DNA of 64,000 bases, taken from assembly GCA_000233775.1 (NCBI GenBank), contig CP003096.1, positions 1,452,501 to 1,516,500 on the forward strand, read 5' to 3'. Under the pieces are notes generated by a model, which saw only the letters and a program-made list of their open reading frames with translations, was not told where the DNA came from and made no database searches. This document shows positions 50,249 through 59,364 of this stretch, one piece after another. The stretch comes from Thermovirga lienii DSM 17291. Lineage in GTDB: Bacteria; Synergistota; Synergistia; Synergistales; Thermovirgaceae. Each line of letters opens with the position of its first letter. The first letter of the stretch is position 1. Made by a program: the position numbers and the translations under genes.

Positions 50249-50671
50249 ATGCGATATGCAGTTAGCTCTGACTGCATTTTTATAAGGCCTGGGAACGACG
50301 AGGAGCTTCTTACGTGTATAGCTACTGCCTGTGAAGAGTACTCTATAGACTCCGCCGTGGTGGTTACTGGCCTAGGCATGCTCAAAGAAGTTACCTTCGG
50401 ATGGTACACAGGTACCGATTACGCAAAAGAAGACCTAGTTGGCCCCTTTGAGCTTTCGGCTTTGAGCGGAAACGTAAGCATTAAAGGAGCTTCTTTATAT
50501 CCCCATCTGCATGCCGTAATAAACAAGTCGGACCACAGACCTTATAGCGGCCACATACTACGAGCCATTTGCTATCACAACCTTGAGATAACCCTGATTC
50601 CTCTCAATACCATCAGGCTTCGCCGCGAGCACAACGGGTGGTTCGAAGCAATCGTTCCCGAAAAAAGGTAG
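50249..50671 (+). CDS. PPC-domain (DUF296) protein
   Basis: 140-residue single PPC/DUF296 domain, as in bacterial stand-alone homologues of plant AT-hook proteins. Marks are FIRPGNDEELLTCI near residue 11, VGPFELSALSGNVS near 66 and HLHAVINKSDHRPYSGHI near 86, with a His pattern that may bind metal. ATG 50249 follows AGGAGGTGGTATC. The function is unknown, and DNA binding is not indicated because no AT-hook is present. Confidence 0.85.
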   Translation: MRYAVSSDCIFIRPGNDEELLTCIATACEEYSIDSAVVVTGLGMLKEVTFGWYTGTDYAKEDLVGPFELSALSGNVSIKGASLYPHLHAVINKSDHRPYSGHILRAICYHNLEITLIPLNTIRLRREHNGWFEAIVPEKR

Positions 50672-50678
50672 ACTTCCC

Positions 50679-51164
50679 TCAATGCTTAGAAATATCGGCC
50701 ACCTCTGCAGAAGTATACACTACAAGATCCCGGGGAGGAACAGGGAAATACGCAAATTCCGATCCTGCAGCTGCCCATACCATGTCGAATTTCAATAAAT
50801 CCCTGTCCAACAAGGTGGGGGGGTGTTGTTCATATCCCAAAGGCGGCACTCCCCCAACTTCATATCCAAAGTTTTCTCTTATGTACTCAGGCGATGCAAA
50901 TTTTACCTTTTTTGCGTTCAAAAGTTCCTTAACCTTCTTCAAGTCCACCTTGTTTACCCCCGACATCAAAACCAAAACGGGGCCATCCTCTGTCAGTAAA
51001 ATCAAGCTTTTGAGGATCTTGCCAGGCTCTACTCCGATCGCCTGGGCTGCATCCTCAACTGTCTTTATGGTCCTTTGACTCTCTATAATATCTCCTTCAT
51101 AACCTAGCCGATTGAGCTCGGTTCTCACTTTTTCTATAGATTTCTCTGAAATGCATCCATTCAT
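50679..51164 (-). CDS. YbaK/ProX-family aminoacyl-tRNA deacylase
   Basis: 161 residues of the YbaK/EbsC fold. IVESQRTIKTVEDAAQAIG near residue 30, ILKSLILLTEDGPVLVLMSG near 56, and GYEVGGVPPLGYE near 103 are characteristic. Members hydrolyse mischarged tRNA such as Ala- or Cys-tRNA(Pro). ATG 51164 follows GGGGGGAACTAT. It converges with the PPC gene, 7 bp away. Confidence 0.88.
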   Translation of the reverse strand: MNGCISEKSIEKVRTELNRLGYEGDIIESQRTIKTVEDAAQAIGVEPGKILKSLILLTEDGPVLVLMSGVNKVDLKKVKELLNAKKVKFASPEYIRENFGYEVGGVPPLGYEQHPPTLLDRDLLKFDMVWAAAGSEFAYFPVPPRDLVVYTSAEVADISKH

Positions 51165-51259
51165 ATAGTTCCCCCCAGTTGAAAGCAACCCAAAATAGCG
51201 TTTACCTTGCCATCTGAAGACTACAACTCTTTTAGCATTTTAACAAGCGCGTCAGCAAC

Positions 51260-51739
51260 CTAATTAGATCCATATTTTTGGGGACAATTATCACATTGAG
51301 GTTTTTCCCCGGTCTCCACAAACTCCTTGAAGTGCTCTAACCACCTCGGTGAACCGTAATGGCAATGGGAGAGAAACTTTATGAAGCTTATCAACCTCTC
51401 ACGGCAGGCAGGAGTGATGTAATGTTCTATGCTGCATGCGTTGGTCCTGGCCTCCTCTTCTCCTAAATTCAATATCTTCTCGAAGAAGTCAACCAGTATC
51501 CTTTCCCTACCTATCAGTTCCTCAGCCAATACCTTACCCTCGTCGCTTAAAGTAACATAACCGTAGCTTCCCTGTATCACTAGCCCGGCTTCCTTTAGCC
51601 CATAGAGGCTCCCCACCACGGTCGGCGACTTAACGCCCAGCGCCTGGGCCAAGTCTTTTACCCTCACTACCTTGTTTTCTTGCTCTAATTTGTATATTGT
51701 TTTCAGGTAGTCTTCGCTTCTTGCAGTTAATCGCTCCAT
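51260..51739 (-). CDS. DtxR/MntR-family metal-dependent regulator
   Basis: 159 residues with an N-terminal winged helix (VVRVKDLAQALGVKSPTVVGS, about residues 24-44) and a C-terminal dimer/metal domain in which TNACSIEHYITPAC (near 98) carries Cys, Glu and His ligands. A C-terminal CDNCPQ pair is extra. It senses iron or manganese and represses uptake genes; the targets are not visible here. It is divergent from the citG-like operon, whose promoter lies in the shared 77-bp gap. Confidence 0.9.
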   Translation of the reverse strand: MERLTARSEDYLKTIYKLEQENKVVRVKDLAQALGVKSPTVVGSLYGLKEAGLVIQGSYGYVTLSDEGKVLAEELIGRERILVDFFEKILNLGEEEARTNACSIEHYITPACRERLISFIKFLSHCHYGSPRWLEHFKEFVETGEKPQCDNCPQKYGSN

Positions 51740-51756
51740 GTTAGCTTCACCTATCT

Positions 51757-51785
51757 TTGTTAGTTTTTATAAAACATAGTATGAT
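51757..51785 (+). promoter_or_regulatory. Promoter of the citG-like operon
   Basis: TTGTTA (51757-51762) and TATGAT (51780-51785) are spaced 17 bp apart, in the gap between the DtxR-type regulator and the citG-like gene. The regulator could act here, but no clear operator was recognised. Confidence 0.6.
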
Positions 51786-51816
51786 CACAAACATTTTATT
51801 AGTCAAGGAGGCTCAC

Positions 51817-52752
51817 ATGTACTACTCAGTTCAACTGGCACAATTGGCCACTGCCGCATGCATTCAGGAGGTAATGGCATCTCCAAAACCTGGATTGGTC
51901 GATAAGTACAACTCAGGGGCTCATAAAGACATGGACTTCACAACCTTCCTACTCAGCGCTTCAGCTCTTGCTCCTTTCTGGCAAAGGCAGGCCAATGTGG
52001 GACTCTCAGGCATATCTCCACAAAAGGCGCTACCCTACCTAAGGGAGACCGGCAGGACAATGGAAGCTGCCATGCTGGAAGCGACAAATGGCATTAACAC
52101 GCACAAAGGACTTATTTTTGCCCTATCCCTCTTATTGTATGGTGCCGGATTTGCACTGCATATGAAAGTTCCCATAACGGCTCAATCCTGCGCGAACTTT
52201 GCCGCACAAGTTGTCGGGGGGTGCTGCAAAAAAGAACTCGAAAGCCTTAGAACTTCTCCACCAAAAAGGCCTTTGACACACGGAGAAAAGCTATACCTTG
52301 AATACGGGTTGACGGGCATTAGAGGGGAAGCAGAAAAAGGGTTTCCAACAGTTATAAATTGGGGATTGCCAGCGCTAAAACACGCACTGTCCTTTGGGAT
52401 GTCAATGAACGACAGCTGCCTTTACGCTCTATTCCGCATAATGAGACACTGCGAGGACACCAACGTGGTCTCCCGATCAAGCTACTATTTTTGGGCACAC
52501 ATATACCCCACATACGTCGACAAGCTATTAAGACTCCCCATACCTTTCTCTAAACGCGAAAAGAAGATCATAGAAAAAATCGATGAGTTGTTCAGTGAAA
52601 AAGGTGTAAGCCCCGGCGGTGCTGCCGACCTTTTGAGTTGCACTGTGTTCCTCTACTGGGTAGAAAAATGCTATCCTTTTTCCAGCGGCCACAAGTACCT
52701 AAAGTCCCGCGGGAGGCTATCTGAAAACCTAATCGGGGAGGAGAAATTTTGA
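51817..52752 (+). CDS. CitG/MdcB-like triphosphoribosyl-dephospho-CoA synthase family protein
   Basis: 311 residues of the CitG family, which joins ATP and dephospho-CoA into the prosthetic group precursor of citrate lyase or malonate decarboxylase. Family blocks are EVMASPKPGLVDKYNSGAHKDMD near residue 18 (in pieces), GINTHKGLIFALSLLLY near 91 and GGAADLLSC near 267. ATG 51817 follows AGGAGGCTCAC. No lyase or decarboxylase subunit is nearby; instead it leads an operon with XRE, radical SAM and MATE genes. The true substrate may differ. Confidence 0.82.
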   Translation: MYYSVQLAQLATAACIQEVMASPKPGLVDKYNSGAHKDMDFTTFLLSASALAPFWQRQANVGLSGISPQKALPYLRETGRTMEAAMLEATNGINTHKGLIFALSLLLYGAGFALHMKVPITAQSCANFAAQVVGGCCKKELESLRTSPPKRPLTHGEKLYLEYGLTGIRGEAEKGFPTVINWGLPALKHALSFGMSMNDSCLYALFRIMRHCEDTNVVSRSSYYFWAHIYPTYVDKLLRLPIPFSKREKKIIEKIDELFSEKGVSPGGAADLLSCTVFLYWVEKCYPFSSGHKYLKSRGRLSENLIGEEKF

Positions 52753-53111
52753 GTTTAGGGTTAAGGATAAAAACCATAAGAAAAGCAAAGGGCCTCACGC
52801 AGCAAAAATTGGCAGAAATGGTTGGGGTAAGCAGAACGTACATACAAGCCTTGGAGGGAAACAAACGAACGCCGTCTATGAAACTTCTGCGAAACCTTGC
52901 CCACACACTGGACGTAGAGCTTTCCGACTTGCTCTTTCACCCCCCCATCATTGCCACGAGGCGCTTATACCTGGAAGAAATATTGGACTACAACGACGAG
53001 TTCGAAATATGGTATAAAAATACGAAACTGACAAAACGGGAGACAGAGTTTATAAAGCAGATGATCGATTTAGTCCTGAACTACATCCAAAAAGACAGAG
53101 GCTCTAATTAA
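52749..53111 (+). CDS. XRE-family transcriptional regulator
   Basis: 120 residues. The N-terminal helix-turn-helix (about 6-60) includes KGLTQQKLAEMVGVSRTYIQ and NKRTPSMKLLRNLA. The C-terminal helical part (about 75-115) is of unknown type. The start is TTG 52749, overlapping the citG-like stop by 4 bp, with GGAGGAGAAAT upstream. It probably controls this operon. Confidence 0.88.
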   Translation: MSLGLRIKTIRKAKGLTQQKLAEMVGVSRTYIQALEGNKRTPSMKLLRNLAHTLDVELSDLLFHPPIIATRRLYLEEILDYNDEFEIWYKNTKLTKRETEFIKQMIDLVLNYIQKDRGSN

Positions 53112-53143
53112 CCTTAAGACCTTTAGCTAGGGGAGACAGATAA

Positions 53144-54079
53144 TTGAAAAAGCTTCCTTTTTTCATACCCATGCAATCGTGCCCTAATAGATGTATATAT
53201 TGTGACCAGTGGGCTATAACAGGCCACACAAATGACGTCACTGCAGAGAAAGTGCTTTCAGAGATAAAAAAATCAGAAGAGCCGGTAGAGATATGCTTCT
53301 TCGGAGGAAGTTTCACTTGCCTTCCTCCGAAAGTTCGTTCAAACTTACTTGATGCTGCGTCAAAGGCCCCCAAAGGAAGCCGTATAAGGATCTCCACTCA
53401 CCCTTCATGCATTGACGAAGACATAATCTGCGAGTTGGGAAGATACAACGTGTACGCTGTAGAGCTTGGCATATCGTCCTTGGACGACAGGGTACTTGCT
53501 GCATGCAGAAGGGGCTATACTTCAGATGTAGCCCTAAAAAAGCTCAGGATGCTAATATCCGCAGGGTTCGTAGTGGGAGCCCAACTCATGATGGGATTAC
53601 CCTATCAAGATACAGAAAGCTCCATAAGGGACTTGGAAAAGCTCTGCAAAATCAAGGGACCTTCATCGATGCAGATAAGGCTCTATCCTTGCCTGGTGTT
53701 CCCAAAAACGGAGCTGTTCTCTCTGTGGATCAATGGTCAATTCACCCCCCTGAGCACAGAGCGCTGCATAAACCAGGCTGCGCGGATACTCCTTTCCGCA
53801 GAGAACATGGGATTCGAAATTTTAAGAATAGGGCTACATGAAACTGACTCATTGAGAGAATCGGTGGCCGCTGGACCTTCACATCCAGCACTGGGAGAGC
53901 TCATACGGTCTGAGGCTCTAACAGAAAAATTAAATAAAATAAACCCCAGAGGGCCTTGGGTAGTATCAGCAAAACACCGCTCCCTGCTTTCTGGACACTC
54001 AAAAAGAGGAATAAAGAGCCTGGCGCATAAAACTGGCATAACAGAATCAGATGTATTGGAGAGAATCATATGGTGGTAA
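53144..54079 (+). CDS. Radical SAM protein (Elp3-like)
   Basis: 311 residues. The cluster motif CPNRCIYCDQWAITG lies near residue 13 and CFFGGSFTCLP near 49, followed by the radical SAM barrel (ELGISSLDDRVLAACRRGY near 109). The C-terminus (AAGPSHPALGELIRSEA near 248) matches the small Elp3-like proteins of anaerobes, which lack the acetyltransferase domain. The start is TTG 53144 with GGGGAG eight bases upstream. Cotranscribed with its neighbours. The substrate is unknown. Confidence 0.85.
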   Translation: MKKLPFFIPMQSCPNRCIYCDQWAITGHTNDVTAEKVLSEIKKSEEPVEICFFGGSFTCLPPKVRSNLLDAASKAPKGSRIRISTHPSCIDEDIICELGRYNVYAVELGISSLDDRVLAACRRGYTSDVALKKLRMLISAGFVVGAQLMMGLPYQDTESSIRDLEKLCKIKGPSSMQIRLYPCLVFPKTELFSLWINGQFTPLSTERCINQAARILLSAENMGFEILRIGLHETDSLRESVAAGPSHPALGELIRSEALTEKLNKINPRGPWVVSAKHRSLLSGHSKRGIKSLAHKTGITESDVLERIIWW

Positions 54080-54121
54080 GGGCACTTAAAAAGTTCCAGG
54101 CTGGAGGTCAAGAGTAAGGTT

Positions 54122-55477
54122 ATGCTCAAAACTAAACTACAGGTTGACATGGGATCAGAAACCGTAGGTAAAGCCCTCCTAAAACTAGCAGTTCCATCGG
54201 TGCTTTCCATGTTTTTTCATACGCTATTTCACCTAATGGACACTATCTTTGTATCATGGCTGGGAGAAGTATCGCTGGCAGCCATGTCCTTGTCCTTTCC
54301 TCTTTTGTTCGTCATATTCGCCGTAGCCAATGGCATGGCCGTGGGAACCACTACATGTGTAACCAAGGAGTTAGGGGCAAAAAGAACAAAAGAAGCTCAA
54401 AGCTTCGCCAACACCTCCTTTATGCTGATTTTGTTCTTATCACTCTTACCCTTCCCTCTTTTGTCCCCTGAGCTGTCAGATAGGTTCTACTCTCTACTGG
54501 GAGCAAAAGATGGAGTTCTTTCGGAATGCTACGCATACTCCTCATGGATGATCATAGGAGCCCCCTTAATGGGCCTTGCATTGCTATGGGAAGCCCTTTT
54601 CAGAAGCCAAGGGGACACTTTCACACCTATGGCAAGCATGCTCCTGGGAAACCTCATAAACATAGTGCTAGACCCTATACTTATCTTCGGCTTGAAGTGG
54701 GGAATCGCAGGAGCATCGATAGCCACACTCATAGGCAGGATAATCTCTCTCATATACTTGGTTAACCGACTCAAGCAACGCACCGTCATACATCCTATGC
54801 TAACCTTGAAGAGCAACTTTCTCCAAAACAGCAAAGACATTTCCATCGTCGGATTTCCCGTGGCTCTTTCACAGGCGAGCATGGCAATTGGCTCAGCGCT
54901 AATGAACAAAGTATTATCCATATTTGGCCCCGCAGCCATAAGCGCATGGATGCTGGGCAATAGAATAGAGATGTTTGCGTTCCTCCCTGTTTTTGGGATC
55001 AACTCGGGACTTATACCGTTTTTGAGCTACAACATAGGGAAAGGAGACCTCCAAAGAGTAAAAGAAGCACTGAAGATAGCTGCAAAGGCGGCAATAACCC
55101 TCATGCTAGCTATAGGCCTTCTGATCTACACTTTCCCTGATTTTTTTCTCATTCCATTTGCACCCACACCCCAAATGGCCTCTATGGCGATAGATTCCAT
55201 CAGGGCCTCTGCGACAGGCTATGTTTTCGCCGCCGTGGACATAACATTATGGGGGCTTTTTCAAGGAAGCGGCTATGCTTATTTCGGCATGATATCGCAG
55301 ATAACGAGAACTCTCCTCCTGAGGGCTCCTTTGGCTTACATTATGGGATTATACCTGGGAATAAAGTTTCTCTGGTGGAGCCAACCCCTATCGGCCTTAG
55401 GTTCCTTCCTTTTGTCTTTACTCTTCGCTGGCAAGGTTTTAAAGCTAATTCTAAAAGATATAAACTCTAAAGCTTAA
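54122..55477 (+). CDS. MATE-family efflux transporter
   Basis: 451 residues with 12 membrane helices in two halves. Family pattern MDTIFVSWLGEVSLAAMSLSF near residue 39 and GAALMNKV/GNRIEMFAFLPVFGINSG near 280. Sodium- or proton-driven export of cationic or other compounds. It closes the citG-like/XRE/radical SAM/MATE unit, 42 bp after the radical SAM gene. Confidence 0.9.
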   Translation: MLKTKLQVDMGSETVGKALLKLAVPSVLSMFFHTLFHLMDTIFVSWLGEVSLAAMSLSFPLLFVIFAVANGMAVGTTTCVTKELGAKRTKEAQSFANTSFMLILFLSLLPFPLLSPELSDRFYSLLGAKDGVLSECYAYSSWMIIGAPLMGLALLWEALFRSQGDTFTPMASMLLGNLINIVLDPILIFGLKWGIAGASIATLIGRIISLIYLVNRLKQRTVIHPMLTLKSNFLQNSKDISIVGFPVALSQASMAIGSALMNKVLSIFGPAAISAWMLGNRIEMFAFLPVFGINSGLIPFLSYNIGKGDLQRVKEALKIAAKAAITLMLAIGLLIYTFPDFFLIPFAPTPQMASMAIDSIRASATGYVFAAVDITLWGLFQGSGYAYFGMISQITRTLLLRAPLAYIMGLYLGIKFLWWSQPLSALGSFLLSLLFAGKVLKLILKDINSKA

Positions 55478-55480
55478 AAC

Positions 55481-55509
55481 GTTGACTATCCACCCCCTTC
55501 AATTTATAC
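55481..55509 (+). promoter_or_regulatory. Promoter of the RpiR-type regulator
   Basis: TTGACT (55481-55486) and TATACT (55504-55509) are spaced exactly 17 bp apart. A short palindrome-like AAACAAATGTTT follows at about 55527 and could be an operator. Confidence 0.75.
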
Positions 55510-55566
55510 TGAAAGTGTATTTTATAAACAAATGTTTACTAATTGACAATGCAAGGAGTGCGAGAG

Positions 55567-56436
55567 ATGGAGCCCAAGGATCTGCAAGAACTTCTAAGAG
55601 AAAAAATGGACGATATGCCCAAGAAGGCAAAGCGAGTCGTAGAATATCTCCTTTCCAATATGAGGGAAGCCGCCTTTAAATCCATAGGAGAGGTAGCTGA
55701 TGAGCTAGAGGTATCGAAAGCCCAGCTCGTAAGAGTGGCAAGGATGCTAGGGTTTGAGGGATACTCGGAATTGAAGGAGGTTCTGCAACAAGCCATACTT
55801 GAACAGGTGAACCCTGCTGCCATGCTAACCAAGGTGTTGAAAAACCGCCAAGACCTCCCCACCCAAATATTGGAACTGGAGCACGCAAACCTGGAGGAAA
55901 CTTGGAAGCAGTTGACTCCTGAAAAGGTAAGCAGCTTCTGCGACATCATAAGCAGTTCAACCATAACCTACTGCATGGGATGGGGTATATCCTCCCTGGT
56001 CGCCGAGTCACTGTACATGAGGCTTAGGGTGATGGGAATGCGTTCCGTTTTGCTGAAGCGCTCGAGCCTCACCCTTCAAGAACAAACGCGCTCGGTCGGC
56101 CCCGACGATGCCGTGGTGGTGTGTGAACTTCCCAGTTTCGTACTTGAAGTTACGGAGTCAGTGGCATTGGCCAAGGAACAGGGCGCAAAAATAATAACCA
56201 TGACTGACAGCCCCGCTGCACCAATATGTAAGTATTCCGACCTGCAGTTTTTCGTAAGCGCAGCGAGTCCCATGTTTGGAAGCAGCATATTGGGCCCTCT
56301 GTTCCTGGTACACCTTCTTTCCTCCGTCTTAGCAGTCAACATGGGAGATAAGGTGCAATTGGCCCTCGAAAAACAAGCTCAGTTTTTACATGACGAAAGG
56401 ATTTTCCACCCCATTTTCGGGCTCAAATACACCTAA
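55567..56436 (+). CDS. MurR/RpiR-family transcriptional regulator
   Basis: 289 residues. An N-terminal HTH_6 domain (FKSIGEVADELEVSKAQLVRVARMLGF, in about residues 37-65) is followed by a SIS sugar-phosphate isomerase-like domain (about 120-255). Such proteins sense sugar phosphates and control sugar or amino-sugar use. ATG 55567 follows AAGGAGTGCGAGAG. No target operon adjoins, so its role is open. Confidence 0.88.
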   Translation: MEPKDLQELLREKMDDMPKKAKRVVEYLLSNMREAAFKSIGEVADELEVSKAQLVRVARMLGFEGYSELKEVLQQAILEQVNPAAMLTKVLKNRQDLPTQILELEHANLEETWKQLTPEKVSSFCDIISSSTITYCMGWGISSLVAESLYMRLRVMGMRSVLLKRSSLTLQEQTRSVGPDDAVVVCELPSFVLEVTESVALAKEQGAKIITMTDSPAAPICKYSDLQFFVSAASPMFGSSILGPLFLVHLLSSVLAVNMGDKVQLALEKQAQFLHDERIFHPIFGLKYT

Positions 56437-56441
56437 TAATT

Positions 56442-56470
56442 AAAGGGGGAGTCCTTTAGACTCCCCCTTT
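56442..56470. terminator. Terminator after the RpiR-type gene
   Basis: AAAGGGGGAGTC and GACTCCCCCTTT form a perfect 12-bp stem with a 5-base loop between converging genes; A/T tails on both sides allow two-way use. Confidence 0.85.
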
Positions 56471-56507
56471 AAGCAAACTCAAAAGCACATAACCATGTTC
56501 GAAAAGT

Positions 56508-57191
56508 CTAAACCTCTAAGGTCTCTCCCACTTTCAGAATCCTAACTTCCGCAAAGCTTGACGCCTTCTTAGCAAAGTCCTCCGGTGAGGCCTTTATTAC
56601 CTCAAAGGTGTCGTAGTGCATGGGGACCACTATACGTGGTTTTATCAAACGAACGGCCCTAACTGCATCATCGATATCCATCGTGTAGTTTCCTCCTATA
56701 GGCAGAAGGGCAACATCGACGTTTTCTTCCTCCAACAACTTCATCTCGTAGGTTAGCCCCGTGTCTCCTGCATGGTATATCTTCTTGCCTTCCACTTCTA
56801 TTAAAAACCCTCCAGGCGTTCCTCCATACAACATGGTGTCCCCTTCCTGAATCCCTGAACCATGCCAAGCTGGAGTCATCTTAACCTTACCGAATGGGAA
56901 GGTGAAGGTGCCCCCTACCTGCATGAAATGGCACTTGGCTCCCTTTTTCGCTAGGTAGTGGCAAACCTCAACGTTGGAGACCACCGTAGCTTTGCTTTTT
57001 TGAGCTATCTCAATTGTGTCTCCTATATGGTCACCATGCCCATGGGTTACGAAAATGTAATTTCTGTCGTAAAAAGAAGACAGATCCACGTTTGCTAATC
57101 CGCTACCGGTTATGAAGGGATCGATAAGCCCTTTCAACCCCTCACCATCGACCGCAAAAGCAGCATGACCTAAAAATTTGATACTGACCAC
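56508..57191 (-). CDS. Metal-dependent hydrolase (UPF0173, metallo-beta-lactamase fold)
   Basis: 227 residues. [12 protein letters not shown] at the N-terminus, the zinc motif [13 protein letters not shown] near residue 48, HAGDTGL near 141 and the C-terminal MHYDTFE near 197. Substrate unknown. The start is GTG 57191 with GGGGGG six bases upstream. Probably the last gene of the hisS-aspS unit. Confidence 0.9.
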   Translation of the reverse strand: MVSIKFLGHAAFAVDGEGLKGLIDPFITGSGLANVDLSSFYDRNYIFVTHGHGDHIGDTIEIAQKSKATVVSNVEVCHYLAKKGAKCHFMQVGGTFTFPFGKVKMTPAWHGSGIQEGDTMLYGGTPGGFLIEVEGKKIYHAGDTGLTYEMKLLEEENVDVALLPIGGNYTMDIDDAVRAVRLIKPRIVVPMHYDTFEVIKASPEDFAKKASSFAEVRILKVGETLEV

Positions 57192-57237
57192 GTGTATCCC
57201 CCCTTTACGCTTCTAAAAGCTATTTTATCTAGTATTA

Positions 57238-57528
57238 TCAGGTTTTCTCAATAGTTCCCCTCACGACTATCTCCGCTTGGGAGTAGTGTCCCGACTCATG
57301 AACCTTCAATCCCATCGGGGCCACCTCTAGTATGCTTCCATCTTGCAGAGACAACTTTACTTTTTTGCCTTTATTCAGTTCATACCACATTTTCATTTCT
57401 TGGGAGTCTTCCCATCCCTGCATAACTAAAAGGCCTTCCAACGCTCCATCGTCCTGCAGTGTGAGAGTATATCGCCACGGTCTGTATTTAGTTCCTTCAG
57501 TAATTACTCCTCTTCCTTCGATGAGCAA
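57238..57528 (-). CDS. Hypothetical small protein, overlapping aspS
   Basis: 96 residues, rich in beta strands (RYTLTLQDDGALEGLLVM, KVKLSLQDGSILEVA), without signal or membrane segment. The start TTG 57528 lies 25 bp inside the 3' end of aspS, with GAGGGG seven bases upstream, so it is translationally linked. No family is recognised. Confidence 0.6.
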   Translation of the reverse strand: MLIEGRGVITEGTKYRPWRYTLTLQDDGALEGLLVMQGWEDSQEMKMWYELNKGKKVKLSLQDGSILEVAPMGLKVHESGHYSQAEIVVRGTIEKT

Positions 57529-59336
57529 ATATCCGCACCGCCCCTCGCTTCTTCCTTGAGTTCCAGGAACAACTCTTCCAGCTGGCTCTCATCTACATCC
57601 GAAGGAGCCCCAGTCATTAGGCACTGCCCTTTCTGAGTCTTGGGAAAGGCAATGACCTCTCGAATGGATTTCTTCCTGCCAAGGAGCATAACCAATCTAT
57701 CCAAGCCCAAAGCTATTCCTCCATGGGGAGGAGTACCGTAGGATAAGGCCTCCAAAAGGAACCCAAAGCGCTCTTTGGCTTTATCAGGGCTTATGGAAAG
57801 GGCCTCAAACATCCTCTTTTGTACCTCTGCATCGTGAATTCTTATGGAGCCTCCGCCTATCTCGTTTCCATTCAAGACTATATCGTAGGCCCTCGACCTG
57901 ACCTTTCCAGGCTCTTTCAAGAGGAGCTCCAGGTCCTCGTTCTTTGGAGCTGTAAAGGGATGGTGGACGGAAACCCAGCGACCTTCTTCTTCGTCCCATT
58001 CGAACAAGGGGAAGTCGGTTACCCACAAGATCTCCCAGCTATCTTCGTTTATCATGTTCATTCTCTTGGCTACTTTTAACCTGACCTGCCCAAGGACCTC
58101 ACAAGCCTTCTTGAAATCCAGATCCGCTACAATTAAAAGCAAATCCCCATCCCGCATCTGGAGCTTCTCCAGCAGCGCCCTCTTTTCTTCTTCGCTGAGT
58201 TTCTTAGCCAGGGGGCCCTTCATCTCCTGTTCCTTCAATACGCATGGAACCATTCCCTTGGCACCTAGTTCCTTGGCGTAATCTTCCAGTTCTGCCAGTT
58301 CCTTCCTGGAGAGCTCTCCTCCACCAGGAACCAGAAGGCCTCTTATGGTCCCATTCTCCTCCAGGGTCTTGGCAAAGGGGATGAAGGAACTGCCGGCAAA
58401 TATGGGTGTAAGGTCCGTTATCTCCAGAGGTATCCTAAGGTCTGGCTTATCTGAGCCAAAACGCTCCATGGCCTCCCTGTATGACAAGCGCATGAAGGGC
58501 CTCTTTAGGTTAAGTCCTAAAACCGCTTCAAAGAGGCCTACCATGTATTCCTCTATCAGCTCCATTATGTCTTCCTCAGTTATGAAGCTCATCTCTATAT
58601 CTATCTGAGTAAATTCAGGCTGCCTGTCTGCTCGCAAATCCTCATCACGGAAACACTTGGCTATTTGATAATATCTATCTACTCCACCTACCATGAGTAT
58701 CTGCTTGAAAATCTGAGGTGATTGGGGCAGAGCATAGAATTTTCCTGGCATTATCCTGCTTGGAACCAGAAAATCCCTGGCTCCTTCAGGAGTTGATTTG
58801 GTAAGCATTGGGGTTTCTACTTCTATAAAGCCCCTGGCACCAAGAAAATTACGGGTAAAAGACGAAACGGCGTTTCTAAGGCGAAGAGCCTCCTGCATCT
58901 TGGGTCTTCTTATGTCAAGATAACGATATTGGAGCCTTAAATTTTCATAAACTTTGTCGGTGTCCCAAAGGTCAAAAGGAGGCAAGTTGGCAGCAGATAA
59001 GACCACCATATCTTCTGCTTTCACTTCCCAATCACCAGTTTCAAGAGAAGGGTTTTCCGTTCCCTCGGGTCTCCGCCTCACGGTTCCCTTAATTGCGACC
59101 ACATATTCACTTCTTAGGTCCTTGGCCGCTTCGTGAAGCTCTGGAGCCTCCTCGGGATTAAAGACCACCTGAACAAGGCCGGTATGGTCCCATAACTCTA
59201 TGAATATCAACCCGCCAAGGTCTCTTCTTCTTCGTACCCAACCGTTGAGAACAACGATTTCTCCTTCATCGGTCCCTCTAATATGGCCGCAGTACTTGGT
59301 ACGCTTCCATTGGGCTTCAAAAATACCTTTCTTCAT
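57504..59336 (-). CDS. aspS: Aspartyl-tRNA synthetase
   Basis: 610-residue class II synthetase of the bacterial type. An OB-fold anticodon domain (about residues 15-110, VLNGWVRRRRDLGGLIFIEL) is followed by the catalytic core with motif 2 (CFRDEDLRADRQPEFTQIDIE near 228, in pieces), the bacterial insert (about 300-430), and motif 3 (GGIALGLDRLVMLL near 545). ATG 59336 follows GGGAGGAAGCGTAC. Directly downstream of hisS by 28 bp. Whether it also charges tRNA-Asn is not decidable here. Confidence 0.96.
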   Translation of the reverse strand: MKKGIFEAQWKRTKYCGHIRGTDEGEIVVLNGWVRRRRDLGGLIFIELWDHTGLVQVVFNPEEAPELHEAAKDLRSEYVVAIKGTVRRRPEGTENPSLETGDWEVKAEDMVVLSAANLPPFDLWDTDKVYENLRLQYRYLDIRRPKMQEALRLRNAVSSFTRNFLGARGFIEVETPMLTKSTPEGARDFLVPSRIMPGKFYALPQSPQIFKQILMVGGVDRYYQIAKCFRDEDLRADRQPEFTQIDIEMSFITEEDIMELIEEYMVGLFEAVLGLNLKRPFMRLSYREAMERFGSDKPDLRIPLEITDLTPIFAGSSFIPFAKTLEENGTIRGLLVPGGGELSRKELAELEDYAKELGAKGMVPCVLKEQEMKGPLAKKLSEEEKRALLEKLQMRDGDLLLIVADLDFKKACEVLGQVRLKVAKRMNMINEDSWEILWVTDFPLFEWDEEEGRWVSVHHPFTAPKNEDLELLLKEPGKVRSRAYDIVLNGNEIGGGSIRIHDAEVQKRMFEALSISPDKAKERFGFLLEALSYGTPPHGGIALGLDRLVMLLGRKKSIREVIAFPKTQKGQCLMTGAPSDVDESQLEELFLELKEEARGGADICSSKEEE

Positions 59337-59364
59337 GTACGCTTCCTCCCGATACTTGCTAGCT

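Noticed and set aside
51817-52752. Citrate lyase cluster
   Set aside because: No citC, citD, citE, citF or citX-like gene is near; only the CitG-like protein is seen.
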